Origin: Variovorax boronicumulans
Lineage (GTDB): Bacteria; Pseudomonadota; Gammaproteobacteria; Burkholderiales; Burkholderiaceae_C
Assembly (NCBI RefSeq): GCF_007677875.1
Contig: NZ_VEDO01000006.1
Coordinates: 1 to 64,000, forward strand
Direction of reading: 5' to 3'
DNA: 64,000 nt
How positions within the stretch are numbered: the first letter of the stretch is position 1; each line of letters starts with the position of its first letter. Shown here piece by piece: positions 9,221 through 17,593 of this stretch. The notes beneath the pieces were generated by a model. It was given only the letters and a program-made list of their open reading frames with translations. It made no database searches and had not been told where the DNA came from. A program made the position numbers and the translations under genes.

Positions 9221-9267
9221 GCGGTCAGGGCACACTCGCAGCCTTCAACTGCGCCCCCTCCATTTCC

Positions 9268-10194
9268 GTGGACTTCCTGCTCCAGACCCTCGCCCAGTAC
9301 GGCGTCGCCTTCGTGTTCGCCATGGTGCTCATCGAACAGCTGGGCGCGCCGATCCCCGCCTTTCCCGTGCTGATGCTGGGCGGCGCGCTGGCCGCGCGCG
9401 GCGAACTCGGGCTGGCGCCGCTGTTCGCCGCCGCCATGGCGGCCACGCTGATCGCCGACAACCTGTGGTACTGGGCCGGCGAGCGGCTGGGCCGGCGCGT
9501 GCTGCGGCTCATGTGCAAGCTGTCGCTGACGCCGGACGGCTGCGTGCGCCAGACCGAATCCATCTTCCTGCGCTTCGGGCCCGCCTCGCTGGTGGTGGCC
9601 AAGTTCGTGCCGGGCTTCGCCTCGGTGTCCACGGCCATGTCGGGCGCCTTGCACATCCGGCGCGCCACCTTCGTGCTGTTCGACGCGATCGGCAGCGCGC
9701 TGTGGATCGGCCTGGGCGTGGCACTGGGCTGGCTGTTCGCACCCGCCATCTAGGAGGCGCTGGCCACGCTGGGCGAACTCGGCCGTTGGGGCCTGGCGCT
9801 GCTGGTGACGGCCGTGCTGGCCTTCGTGGCGGAAAAGTGGTGGCAGCGGCGCCAGTTCCAGCGCCAGCTGGCCAGCGAGCGCATCAGCGTCGATGCACTG
9901 GCCGCGCGGCTGGAACGTGGCGAGCCGGCGGTGCTGGTCGACGTGCGGGTGCCCGGCAGCCTGCCGCACGGCCGCATTCCGGGCGCGCTGCAGATGCATG
10001 GCAAGCAGTTGCCGGCCGAGCTCGACACGCTCGCGCGCGACACCCTTCTTGTGGTCTATTGCGCCTGCCCGAACGAGGTGTCGGCCGCGTTGGTCGCGCA
10101 GCGCCTGCAGCGCCGCGGCTTCACACGCGTGCTGCCGCTGCTGGGCGGGGTGGACGCCTGGCTGGCCGCCGGACGGCCGCTGGCTACAACCTGA
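9268..10194 (+). pseudogene. DedA-family membrane protein fused to rhodanese, interrupted by an in-frame TAG
   Basis: The first part, GTG 9268 to TAG 9751-9753, encodes a 161-residue DedA/SNARE-associated membrane domain (EQLGAPIPAFPVLMLGG, then FLRFGPASLVVAKFVPGF). The same frame continues after the stop as EALATLGELGRWGLALLVTAV, a last membrane helix, then a rhodanese domain (VLVDVRVPGSLPHGRIPGA; active-site loop CACPNE; ending LLGGVDAWLAAGRPL). DedA-rhodanese fusions of about 308 residues are known in Burkholderiales, so the TAG looks like a nonsense change, possibly from CAG. A truncated DedA domain may still be made. No good start for the rhodanese part was seen. Confidence 0.75.
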
Positions 10195-10195
10195 A

Positions 10196-11032
10196 CTACC
10201 AGGCCAGCCGCCAGCCGCCCGGGCCGACCGGCACCGGCGGCGTTTCGACCGGCAGTGCGCCGGGCTCCAGGAAGTCAGCCAGCACGTCGTCGCGTAGCGC
10301 GATGAAGCGCGGGTCGCTGCGGTGGCGCGGGTGCGGCAGGTCCACGTCGACGATGCGGCGGATGCGGCCCGGATGCGGCTGCATCACGACCACCTGGTTC
10401 GCGAGGAACACGGCCTCCTCCACGTCGTGCGTGACCAGCAGCATGGTGATGCGCTCGGCCTGCCAGATGCGCTGCAGCTCGTTCTGCAGCCGCGCGCGCG
10501 TCAGCGCATCGAGCGCGCCGAAGGGTTCGTCGAGCAGCAGCACGCGCGGCCGGTTCACGAGGCCGCGCGCGATCGCCACGCGCTGTGCCATGCCACCCGA
10601 GATCTGGTGCGGAAAGGACTGCTCGAAGCCCTCCAGCCCGACCAGCGCCACATGCTCGGCGACACGCTCGCGCTTCTCGGCCGGTGTGAGCTGCGCGTTG
10701 CGCAGCCCCACGGCGATGTTCTGCTCCACGTTGAGCCAGGGGAACAGCCGGTGGTCCTGGAACACGATGCCGCGCTCGGGACCGGTGCCCGCGATGGGCT
10801 CGCCGTCGAGCTCGATGCGGCCCTCGTACTGGTCTTCCAGGCCCAGCACCAGCCGCAGCAGCGTGGACTTGCCGCAACCGCTGGCGCCCACGATGCTCAC
10901 GAAGCGCCCGGCCGGCACGTGCAGGTCGATGTCCTGCAGCACCTGCAGTTCGCCACCGGCGGCCTGGGTGCTCGCGTAGCGCTTGCCCAGGGCGCGGATG
11001 CGCAGTTCGTTCTCGGCAACCACAACAGTCAT
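10196..11032 (-). CDS. ABC transporter ATPase, nitrate/sulfonate/taurine family
   Basis: ATP-binding subunit of 278 residues. Walker A GASGCGKST lies near residue 50, the Q-loop is GIVFQDHRLFPWLNVEQNI, the signature is ISGGMAQRVAIARGL and Walker B is VLLLDEPFGALD. These match the SsuB/TauB/NrtD group. It is the last gene of the operon amidohydrolase, binding protein, permease, permease, ATPase, and its ATG overlaps the upstream permease stop by four bases. It is convergent with the DedA-rhodanese gene, with one base between the stop codons. Confidence 0.88.
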   Translation of the reverse strand: MTVVVAENELRIRALGKRYASTQAAGGELQVLQDIDLHVPAGRFVSIVGASGCGKSTLLRLVLGLEDQYEGRIELDGEPIAGTGPERGIVFQDHRLFPWLNVEQNIAVGLRNAQLTPAEKRERVAEHVALVGLEGFEQSFPHQISGGMAQRVAIARGLVNRPRVLLLDEPFGALDALTRARLQNELQRIWQAERITMLLVTHDVEEAVFLANQVVVMQPHPGRIRRIVDVDLPHPRHRSDPRFIALRDDVLADFLEPGALPVETPPVPVGPGGWRLAW

Positions 11033-11841
11033 GAGGATCGTCCCAACCAACGCGCCAGCCGGCGCTCCAACCAGCGGGCCGAAGCGTTCATCGCCCAGCC
11101 CACGCCACCGATGACCACCATGCCGAACAGCACGAGGTCCATGCGGAAGTGCTCGCTGCCCTCGATCAGCGTGTTGCCGATGCCCTTGCCGGCCACCAGC
11201 AGGTACTCGGCGCCGATGGTGGCCAGCCAGGAATAGATCAGCGCGAGGTAGACGCCCGTGAAGATGGCCGGCAGCGCCGAGGGCAGCACCACCTGCGTGA
11301 CGGTCTGCCAGCGTGTGAAGCCGTAGACGCGCGCCACCTCCAGCAAGGCCTTGGGCGTGGTGCGAATGCCATCGCAGGTATTGACCACCACCGGCACCAG
11401 CGCGGCCAGCGACAGGAACACCACCTTGGCCACGTCGCCCAGGCCGAACCAGACCGAAATCAGCGGTATCCAGGCGAACAGAGAGATCTGTTTGAAGGTG
11501 TTGAAGCTCGGCCCGACGAGGCGGTTGAACAGCGGCGACAAGCCCAGCAGCGCGCCCAGCACCAGGCCGCCCAGTGTGCCGATCAAAAAGCCCGTGGCCT
11601 CGCGCGCCAGGCTGGCCGACAGCGCACGCCAGAGCCGCCCGGTCTCGATCTGCTCCCAGGCCGTGGCCAGCACCTTGGCCGGTGCCACCAGCAGCGCGGA
11701 GTTCACGAGCTCGAAGCGCGCGGCCAGCGACCACAACACGATGGCGGCTACCGGCAGCACGAAGCCGCGCCAGCGGCCCGTGGCCTGCGGTCGGAGCGGC
11801 GCGAGCGCGGAGAGCTCGGCCCGTTCGGTCGCCGCGCTCAT
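11029..11841 (-). CDS. ABC transporter permease, sulfonate/nitrate family (second)
   Basis: Inner-membrane permease of 270 residues with about six hydrophobic segments. The cytoplasmic loop EVARVYGFTRWQTVTQVVLPSALPAIF is the EAA-type coupling loop of the SsuC/TauC family. Its ATG (11841) overlaps the stop of the neighbouring permease gene by four bases. Two different permeases in one operon suggest a heterodimeric channel rather than the usual SsuC homodimer. Confidence 0.87.
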   Translation of the reverse strand: MSAATERAELSALAPLRPQATGRWRGFVLPVAAIVLWSLAARFELVNSALLVAPAKVLATAWEQIETGRLWRALSASLAREATGFLIGTLGGLVLGALLGLSPLFNRLVGPSFNTFKQISLFAWIPLISVWFGLGDVAKVVFLSLAALVPVVVNTCDGIRTTPKALLEVARVYGFTRWQTVTQVVLPSALPAIFTGVYLALIYSWLATIGAEYLLVAGKGIGNTLIEGSEHFRMDLVLFGMVVIGGVGWAMNASARWLERRLARWLGRSS

Positions 11842-12701
11842 GCCGTTCCCTTCACCCGGCGCTCGGCCCAGTCCAGCACCCGGTCGATGGCATAGCCGAT
11901 GGCGCCGACCACGATCACGGCCGCCATGACCTGGTCCAGCTGGAACAGCTGGCGGCCGTAGACGATCAGGTAGCCCAGGCCCTCGCTGGAGGCGACCAGC
12001 TCGACCACCACCAGCGACAGCCAGGCCTTGGTGAAGCCCAGGCGCAGGCCCGTGAACAGCGTGGGCACGGCATGCGGCAGGACGATCTCCAGCACCTGCT
12101 GGCGCGGCGTGTAGCCATAGACGCGGCCGACCTCGCGCAAGGACACAGGCGTCTGCCGGAAGCCCTGCAAGGTGTTGAGCGCCACCGGCACCAGCGCGGC
12201 CTTGGCGATCAGGATGTATTTCAGCGGCTCGCCGATGCCCACCAGCAGCAGCACGAAGGGCAGCCAGCCCAGCACCGGGATCTGCACGAGCGCGTTGAAG
12301 CTGGGCAAGAGGTAGGCCTCGGCGCTGCGCGACAGCCCCATGGCCGAGCCCAGCGCCAGCCCCAGCAGTGCGCCCGCCGCGAAGCCGACCAGCACGCGCT
12401 GCAGGCTGGCCAACACGTGCAGCCAGAGTTCGCCGCTCAAGGCCAGGTCGCGCAGCGTCTCCCAGACGAACTGCGGCGGCGGCAGCACCTGCGGCGAGAT
12501 CCAACCCTGCGCCGCGCCCAGGAACCACAGGCCCAGCAGCGCGGCCGGCAGCAGCCAGGGCAACAGCGCATCGCCGCGGCGGCGGGCCGGCGCCTTGCGC
12601 GGCGCGGCCGCCGGCGTTGCGGCGCCAGCCGGCGCCGGCAACGAGGACGCGGCCAGCGCCCCACCCGTCAGCAGCGGCACGAAGGTCTGCTCGACGCCCA
12701 T
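11838..12701 (-). CDS. ABC transporter permease, sulfonate/nitrate family (first)
   Basis: Inner-membrane permease of 287 residues. After an Ala/Pro-rich N-terminal stretch (about residues 10-45) come about six membrane helices and the EAA loop EVGRVYGYTPRQQVLEIVLPHAVPTLF. It is clearly a paralogue of the second permease and should pair with it. It begins three bases after the binding-protein stop codon. The low-complexity N-terminus may not be needed for transport. Confidence 0.87.
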   Translation of the reverse strand: MGVEQTFVPLLTGGALAASSLPAPAGAATPAAAPRKAPARRRGDALLPWLLPAALLGLWFLGAAQGWISPQVLPPPQFVWETLRDLALSGELWLHVLASLQRVLVGFAAGALLGLALGSAMGLSRSAEAYLLPSFNALVQIPVLGWLPFVLLLVGIGEPLKYILIAKAALVPVALNTLQGFRQTPVSLREVGRVYGYTPRQQVLEIVLPHAVPTLFTGLRLGFTKAWLSLVVVELVASSEGLGYLIVYGRQLFQLDQVMAAVIVVGAIGYAIDRVLDWAERRVKGTA

Positions 12702-12704
12702 TCT

Positions 12705-13796
12705 TCAGCGCGCGGCCACCGAGGCGCTACCCGCAATGGGCTTGCCCTTGGCGTCGTAGGCGGTCCAGTGGTTCTCCAGACCCTGCTTCTTGAGCGCGGC
12801 CTGCAGGTACTTGGGCTCGAACCAGTCGTCCACGGTCACGCTGCGGCGGATCAGCTTGAGCTTGAGCGCGTCGTCCACGACGGCCTTGTAGCGCGCGCGC
12901 AGGAAGGCGTCGAGCAGCGGCGTGTTGCGCTCGGCCAGCGACTGGTTCTCGAACTCGGCCTGGTACGAGGCGGCCGGCGTGCCGCTCTTGGCCCAGGTGG
13001 CGAACAGCTCGGCGCGGTTCTTCTCGTCCGAGGCCCACTTGGCGGCGCGCACGAACACGTCGACGACGCGCTGCACCTCGGCCGGGTTGGCCTTCTCGAA
13101 CGCGCCGTGCACGAGCAGCGCGGCCTGGCGCGTGAAGGCCGGATCCTGGCCCTGGGTGGAGTAGACGATGCGGGCCAAGCCCTGGTCGCGCACCTTGAAC
13201 CACTCGCTGCCGCCGAAGGCCGCGTCGACGCCGCTGGAGACCAGTGCGGCCTGGGCGCTGCCGGTGTCCAGGTTCACGCCCTTGATGTCGCGCTCGGTCA
13301 GGCCGTTGGCGGCCAGCACGTTGATCGCGACCAGGTGGCCATTGGTGCCACGGAAGATCGAGACCTTGCGGTCCTTCAGGTCCTTGATCGACTGGATGTC
13401 GGACTTGGGTGGCACCACCACGTAGAGGTTGTTGCGCGTGCCGCTGGCCAGCAGCAGCTTGGTGTCCAGGCCATTGGCGCGGCCGACCACGGAGGGCAGA
13501 TCGCCCTGGTAGGCGAAATCGATCTGCTTGTTCGACAGTGCCTCGTTCACGGCCGGGCCCGCGCCCTTGAAGAACAGCCATTCGATCTTGATGCCGGAGC
13601 CCTTGAACTCCTCCTCCAGCCACTGCTGGTTGCGCGCCACGCCGCCGGGCGAGCCGCCCCAGGTGACGGGATCGCCACCACCGGCCGTGGCCACGCCGAT
13701 GCGGATGACTTCGGGCGCGGCCTGCGCCGCGGTGAATGCGCCGAACAGCGCCAGTGCGGCGGCCCAGCCCTTGAAGACTTGCTTGGTCGAGAACAT
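12705..13796 (-). CDS. Periplasmic substrate-binding protein, aliphatic sulfonate-type ABC importer
   Basis: Secreted binding protein of 363 residues with a Sec signal peptide ending near AQA (residue 26). The mature part shows the SsuA/NMT1 fold: VIRIGVATAGGG, EWLFFKGAGPAVNEALSNKQIDFAYQGDLP, and SIKDLKDRKVSIFRGTNGHL. Transport role is clear. The ligand (sulfonate, aromatic sulfonate or another anion) is not fixed by sequence. It lies 21 bases after the amidohydrolase gene, so the two are probably co-transcribed and the enzyme may act on the imported compound. Confidence 0.88.
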   Translation of the reverse strand: MFSTKQVFKGWAAALALFGAFTAAQAAPEVIRIGVATAGGGDPVTWGGSPGGVARNQQWLEEEFKGSGIKIEWLFFKGAGPAVNEALSNKQIDFAYQGDLPSVVGRANGLDTKLLLASGTRNNLYVVVPPKSDIQSIKDLKDRKVSIFRGTNGHLVAINVLAANGLTERDIKGVNLDTGSAQAALVSSGVDAAFGGSEWFKVRDQGLARIVYSTQGQDPAFTRQAALLVHGAFEKANPAEVQRVVDVFVRAAKWASDEKNRAELFATWAKSGTPAASYQAEFENQSLAERNTPLLDAFLRARYKAVVDDALKLKLIRRSVTVDDWFEPKYLQAALKKQGLENHWTAYDAKGKPIAGSASVAAR

Positions 13797-13817
13797 GCGG
13801 GATCCTTGGGGTCGGGT

Positions 13818-15329
13818 TCAGGCGGCCAGGCCGAGCTGGCGGCCCACGGCCGTGCCGTCGAAGAAGTGCGGATTCGCCTCGGTGTAGAAGCGCAGCGGGT
13901 TGCCGAAGGTGAAGGCGCGGAAGTCCTGCGCCGAGATCACGCCCTGCTCCACGAGGTCCCATGTCTCGGCCAGCGGCTCGGTGAACTCGGGCACGTCCCA
14001 GTGCCCCACGTCGGACGACCAGATCGCGTTGATCTTCACACCGCCCGGGTGCACGCGGTGGTTGAAGGCGGCGGCCACGGTGCGGTCGTCGGCCTCGGAG
14101 CCGAAGAAGAAGGGGTCGACCCAGCGCGCGCGGATGTCGTCCACGCTTCCGATGCCGGCCAGCGCGAAGTCGTCGATCTCCTCAAGCGTGGGCTCGCGGC
14201 TGTGCGGCAGCGCCGAGATCCCGAGGCTGTCGCGCACCAGGGTGGCCTTGTCCACGGCGCGGCCCTGCAGCAGATCGGCGCCGTGCTGGTCGAACAGCGC
14301 GGCCAGCAGGTCCACGTCGACGGCGGCCGGGTCGTAGTGGCGCACGGCATGGCGGTTGCGCTTCTCCCAGCGGTCCACGAGGTGCGTGAACACATGCGAG
14401 CCCCAGTCGGCCCCGCCTTCGAGCAGGCCCACGCGCAGGCCCGGGAAGCGCCGCGTGACGCCGCCGAAGAACAGCGCCTTGGCGAAGGCCTGCGAGCCAT
14501 CGGCGAAGTGGCCGATGTGGTTGAACATGTAGTTGCTCGTGGACTGCCGGCCGGTCCAGCCCTGGCTGCCGTAGTGCGTGGTCACGGGCACGCCGAGTTC
14601 GACCACCTTGGCCCAGAACGGGTCGTAGTCGTGCGGGCTGTCGATGCCATAGAAGTCGATGTAGCCCACGTGTTTGGCGATCTCGGGATGCTCCCTGGCC
14701 GGGTACTTCTCGGCGATGGCGGGGATCGGCCGGCGCACGCCGCCCGGGATGTTGATGACCTTGAGCTTCAAGGTGTTGACCGCGAATTCCAGCTCCTCGA
14801 TGGCTTCCTTCGGGTTGTGCATCGGAATGCCCGCCACCGGCGTGAGCCGGTCGGCGTAGGCGCGGTACTGGTCGGCGTGGAAGTGGTTCAGCGCGCGGTG
14901 CAGCGGCTGGCGGTACTCGCTGCCGGCCGCGGCCGGCGAGAGCACGTCGTTGGGGAACAGCACGGAGTAGTCCGAGCCCTGCTCGGCCAGGCGCTCGTAC
15001 AGCAGCGCCGGGATGGTGTAGGTGGCCAGGTCGTAGGTGTTGCGCGTGACGCGGGCCCACCAGGGCGCCCGCAGCGTGCGGTGGTGGGCGCGCTCGGCGG
15101 GGCTCTGCTGGTACCAGTCCTTGCCAGCGCCGTCGCGCGTGACGAAGCGTCCGCCCAGGGCCTTGCGCAGCGCATCGACCAGCTTGGGCCCGCCGTACTG
15201 GGCGATGTAGTCCTCCAGCACCGGCGCGTAGTCGTTCACGTGCACGTCGGTGTCGATGACGGGGTGGTCCAGGCGCGCCTTGACGGCGGCCGAACGCGAG
15301 GCCCTGGCGGGGTTCAGGCGGGTGTTCAC
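13818..15329 (-). CDS. Amidohydrolase-2 family metal-dependent hydrolase or decarboxylase
   Basis: TIM-barrel enzyme of 503 residues related to the ACMSD / 5-carboxyvanillate decarboxylase group. Metal-site features seen are DTDVH (D28, H30) at the first strand, PVTTHYGSQG in the middle, and WSSDVGHWD (D440) near the end. It is longer than typical ACMSD (about 335), in line with the large 'predicted metal-dependent hydrolase' branch. As first gene of the ABC importer operon, it may process the imported substrate. The reaction is not known. Confidence 0.78.
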   Translation of the reverse strand: MNTRLNPARASRSAAVKARLDHPVIDTDVHVNDYAPVLEDYIAQYGGPKLVDALRKALGGRFVTRDGAGKDWYQQSPAERAHHRTLRAPWWARVTRNTYDLATYTIPALLYERLAEQGSDYSVLFPNDVLSPAAAGSEYRQPLHRALNHFHADQYRAYADRLTPVAGIPMHNPKEAIEELEFAVNTLKLKVINIPGGVRRPIPAIAEKYPAREHPEIAKHVGYIDFYGIDSPHDYDPFWAKVVELGVPVTTHYGSQGWTGRQSTSNYMFNHIGHFADGSQAFAKALFFGGVTRRFPGLRVGLLEGGADWGSHVFTHLVDRWEKRNRHAVRHYDPAAVDVDLLAALFDQHGADLLQGRAVDKATLVRDSLGISALPHSREPTLEEIDDFALAGIGSVDDIRARWVDPFFFGSEADDRTVAAAFNHRVHPGGVKINAIWSSDVGHWDVPEFTEPLAETWDLVEQGVISAQDFRAFTFGNPLRFYTEANPHFFDGTAVGRQLGLAA

Positions 15330-15448
15330 GCGGGTGCTCCTTGGATGGAATCGGTGCGTCCATCTTCGAAGGCGTCCCGGCCTACAACAACGAAGGCTTT
15401 CGCATGTGCAAGCGTGCAGAACAGATAAGCCGTAAGCTGCCCGTCACC

Positions 15449-15937
15449 ATGAGACAACTCCTTTTGCGCTGGAGCGCCCCGGTGCTGGCCGCCCTGCTCG
15501 CCGCCTGCGGCACCGTCCAAAGCCTGCAACCCGGCATGCCACGGGCCGAAGTGCTGGCGCGCTGGGGCCAGCCCACACGCGTCGTGCCGCTGGCCCAGGG
15601 CGAGCGGCTGCAGTACAGCTTCCAGCCGCAGGGCCAGGAGGTGGTGATGGTGGACATCGACGCCAGCGGCCGCGTGCTGCAGGCGCGCCAGGTCCTCAAC
15701 GAGAACGACTTCGCGCGCATCCCGCTGGACGGCAGCTGGACCCAGGCGGACATCGGCCGCGAGTTCGGCCCGCCAGGCTCGGTGGGTGCGGTAGGGCGCT
15801 GGGACGGCCCGGTCTGGACCTACCGCTGGCGCGGCGGCATGGTGGACCAGATGTTCTACGTCTACTTCGACCCGGCCGGCCGCGTGCGGCGCACCGAGAT
15901 CGGCATGGACCCGCGGCAGTTCCGCGACAAGCGCTGA
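15449..15937 (+). CDS. Lipoprotein with a BamE/OmlA-like repeat
   Basis: Predicted lipoprotein of 162 residues. The signal sequence ends in the lipobox LAAC (Cys about residue 20), so it should be lipid-anchored, with no Asp at +2, which favours the outer membrane. The mature part has the SmpA/OmlA-like pattern 'LQPGMPRAEVLARWGQPTRVVPL', then a second similar half, 'WTQADIGREFGPPGSVGAVGRW'. The ATG at 15449 was chosen because it starts a proper signal peptide. The role is probably envelope-related but not specifically known. Confidence 0.75.
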   Translation: MRQLLLRWSAPVLAALLAACGTVQSLQPGMPRAEVLARWGQPTRVVPLAQGERLQYSFQPQGQEVVMVDIDASGRVLQARQVLNENDFARIPLDGSWTQADIGREFGPPGSVGAVGRWDGPVWTYRWRGGMVDQMFYVYFDPAGRVRRTEIGMDPRQFRDKR

Positions 15938-15999
15938 GCGCCAGGATCGCCGGTCTACGCGTGGAAAAAATGCTTGGCTGGCCTGAACAGTTGGCTAGC

Positions 16000-16032
16000 A
16001 AAAACGACCTTGGAGACCGAAGTCTCGGGTCG
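16000..16032 (-). terminator. Rho-independent terminator with UUCG tetraloop
   Basis: On the minus strand the order is CGACC, C, GAGAC, TTCG, GTCTC, CAA, GGTCG, then TTTTT (16004-16000). The inner five pairs are capped by the extra-stable C(UUCG)G loop and the outer five pairs are perfect. It lies downstream of the RND outer-membrane factor gene and could end that operon or the candidate small RNA. Confidence 0.65.
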
Positions 16033-16083
16033 CCCCACGATGAAACCGGTGGGAGTGCCACCGTTGGCTGCTGCACTCCCGAT
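16000..16083 (-). ncRNA. Candidate small RNA of about 80 nt (two hairpins and a U-tract)
   Basis: On the minus strand, a possible promoter has -35 ATGAGA (16118-16113), a 17-base spacer and -10 TACAGT (16095-16090), predicting a start near 16083. The transcript would open with an 8-bp hairpin (GGGAGTGC/GCACTCCC, 16080-16051) and end in a UUCG-tetraloop hairpin followed by five U. The whole would be about 80 nt. The alternative is that this is only the 3' untranslated end of the RND efflux operon, whose last stop codon is 87 bases upstream. No known RNA family was recognised. Confidence 0.35.
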
Positions 16084-16102
16084 GGCGCCACTGTACCTTA
16101 AT

Positions 16103-16117
16103 TGAGAAAAACTCTCA
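16103..16117 (-). promoter_or_regulatory. Fur-box-like dyad TGAGA-N5-TCTCA
   Basis: TGAGA (16103-16107) and TCTCA (16113-16117) form a perfect dyad in an AT-rich patch that overlaps the proposed -35 of the candidate small RNA. The 7-1-7 arrangement and TGAGA/TCTCA halves resemble some beta-proteobacterial Fur sites. This is a visual match only. Confidence 0.28.
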
Positions 16118-16169
16118 TTTGAAGCCCTGTTGCCGGTGCGGCCTTTGGCCACACCGGCCAGCGTGGCAC

Positions 16170-17582
16170 TCAGGCGCCGCGGTCCCAGCCCCCACCCAGC
16201 GCGCGCACCAGCCCCACGGTGGCCTGGTACTGGGCCGACTTGACCTGCAGCGCCTGGCGCCGGTTGCGCAGCTCGCTGCGGCGCGCGTCCAGCAGTTCGA
16301 TCTGGCTCACGAGGCCGTTGCGGTAGCGCGTTTCCGACAGCGCCGACGCGCGTGCCGCCGCCGTCACCGCGCGGCCCTGGGCCAGCGACTGCTCGTCGAG
16401 CAGGCGCAGCGCGGCCAGCTGGTCCTCCACGTCGCGGAAGGCAGAGAGCACCTGGGCGCGGTAGCCGGCGGCCGCCACATCCAGCTGCGCGGCGGCGTTC
16501 TGCAGGTTGGCCTCGCGGCGGCCGCCGTCGAAGATCGGCAGAGACAGCAGGGCGCCGATGCCCCACGAACGTGCCGACCACTTGAACAGATCACCCAGGT
16601 CGGTGGAGGCGAAGCCACCCGAACCCGTCAGCGCGATGTCGGGGAACCAGGCCGTGCGCGCCACGCCCACGCGGGCCTGGGCGGCCTGCAGGCTCAGCTG
16701 CGCGGCCGACACGTCGGGCCGGCGCGCGAGCACCGCGGACGGCACGCCGGCCGGAATGCGCGGCAGCGCACTGCGCCAGTCCTGCGGCGCCACCTGGAAG
16801 CTGGAGGCGGCCTCGCCGACCAGCACGGCCAGCGCATGCTCGAGTTCGGCGCGGCGGCGGTCCAGCGCCAGCGCCTCGGCCTCGTTGGCCGCCACCTCGC
16901 TCTGCACGCGCACGAGGTCGAGTTCGGCCACGTCGCCGGCGTCGTAGCGCCGCTGCGTCAGCCGCAGCGTGTCGTCGTAGGCGGCGACGGTCTGGCGCAC
17001 CAGTGCACGCTCGTCGTCCAGCGCGCGCAGGCTCAGATAGGTCTGCGCGGTCTCGGCCTGCACCAGGAGGCGCGTGCTTTGCAGCAGCGCGGCACGCGCG
17101 TCGGCGTCCAGGCCGGCCGCGTCGCGGGCCTGGGCCAGGCGACCGAACAGGTCGAGCTCGTAGGAGAAGTTGGCCTTGGCCGTCAGCACGCTGGCCGGCT
17201 GGCTGCCCTGGGCCGTGTCGGCACCGGCGCCGCGCTGGGCGCCGGCGCCGATGCCGATCTGCGGCGCGCGGTCGGCTTCGGCGTTGCGCAGCAGCGCACG
17301 CGCCTGGGCCAGCCGCGCGGCGGCTTCCTGCACGCTGGTGTTGCGCGCGGCGGCGCGTTCCACCAGGTCGTTCAGTACCGGGTCGTTGAAGCCCAGCCAC
17401 CAGGCGCCGCGCTCGGCCTGCTCGGCCGGCGCGACGGTGGTGAAGCGTGCGTCGCCCTCCTTGAAGGCGGTGGGCACGGCGGGCAGCGCATGCTCGGCCG
17501 GGGTGGCGGGCAGCGGCCCGCTGGCGCAGCCGGCCAGGATCAGCGCGGCCAGCAGGGGCGTGACGATGGCGTTCAGTCGCAT
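16170..17582 (-). CDS. RND efflux outer-membrane factor, OprM/NodT family lipoprotein
   Basis: Outer-membrane channel of 470 residues. The signal peptide ends in lipobox LILAGC (Cys about 19), so it is lipid-anchored. The mature protein has the two TolC-type repeats: WWLGFNDPVLNDLVERAAARN near the start, FSYELDLFGR in the first half, LARRPDVSAAQLSLQAAQARVGVARTAWFPDIALTGSGG in the second. It is the third gene of the membrane-fusion protein, RND pump, outer-membrane factor operon, and completes a tripartite efflux system for hydrophobic drugs or solvents. Confidence 0.92.
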   Translation of the reverse strand: MRLNAIVTPLLAALILAGCASGPLPATPAEHALPAVPTAFKEGDARFTTVAPAEQAERGAWWLGFNDPVLNDLVERAAARNTSVQEAAARLAQARALLRNAEADRAPQIGIGAGAQRGAGADTAQGSQPASVLTAKANFSYELDLFGRLAQARDAAGLDADARAALLQSTRLLVQAETAQTYLSLRALDDERALVRQTVAAYDDTLRLTQRRYDAGDVAELDLVRVQSEVAANEAEALALDRRRAELEHALAVLVGEAASSFQVAPQDWRSALPRIPAGVPSAVLARRPDVSAAQLSLQAAQARVGVARTAWFPDIALTGSGGFASTDLGDLFKWSARSWGIGALLSLPIFDGGRREANLQNAAAQLDVAAAGYRAQVLSAFRDVEDQLAALRLLDEQSLAQGRAVTAAARASALSETRYRNGLVSQIELLDARRSELRNRRQALQVKSAQYQATVGLVRALGGGWDRGA

Positions 17583-17593
17583 GGTTCTTCTCC

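Noticed and set aside
9751-9753. TAG as a recoded codon (pyrrolysine or programmed readthrough)
   Set aside because: DedA and rhodanese proteins have no known recoding, and no structured element follows the codon. A nonsense mutation is the simpler reading.
11574-15428. Very long open frame on the strand opposite the ABC importer operon
   Set aside because: It is a by-product of high third-position GC. It is Arg/His/Gln-rich, matches no family, and lies antisense to five well-supported genes.
16000-16080. Known riboswitch or ribozyme
   Set aside because: The two hairpins do not match any riboswitch core that I know, and no gene starts directly downstream on that strand.
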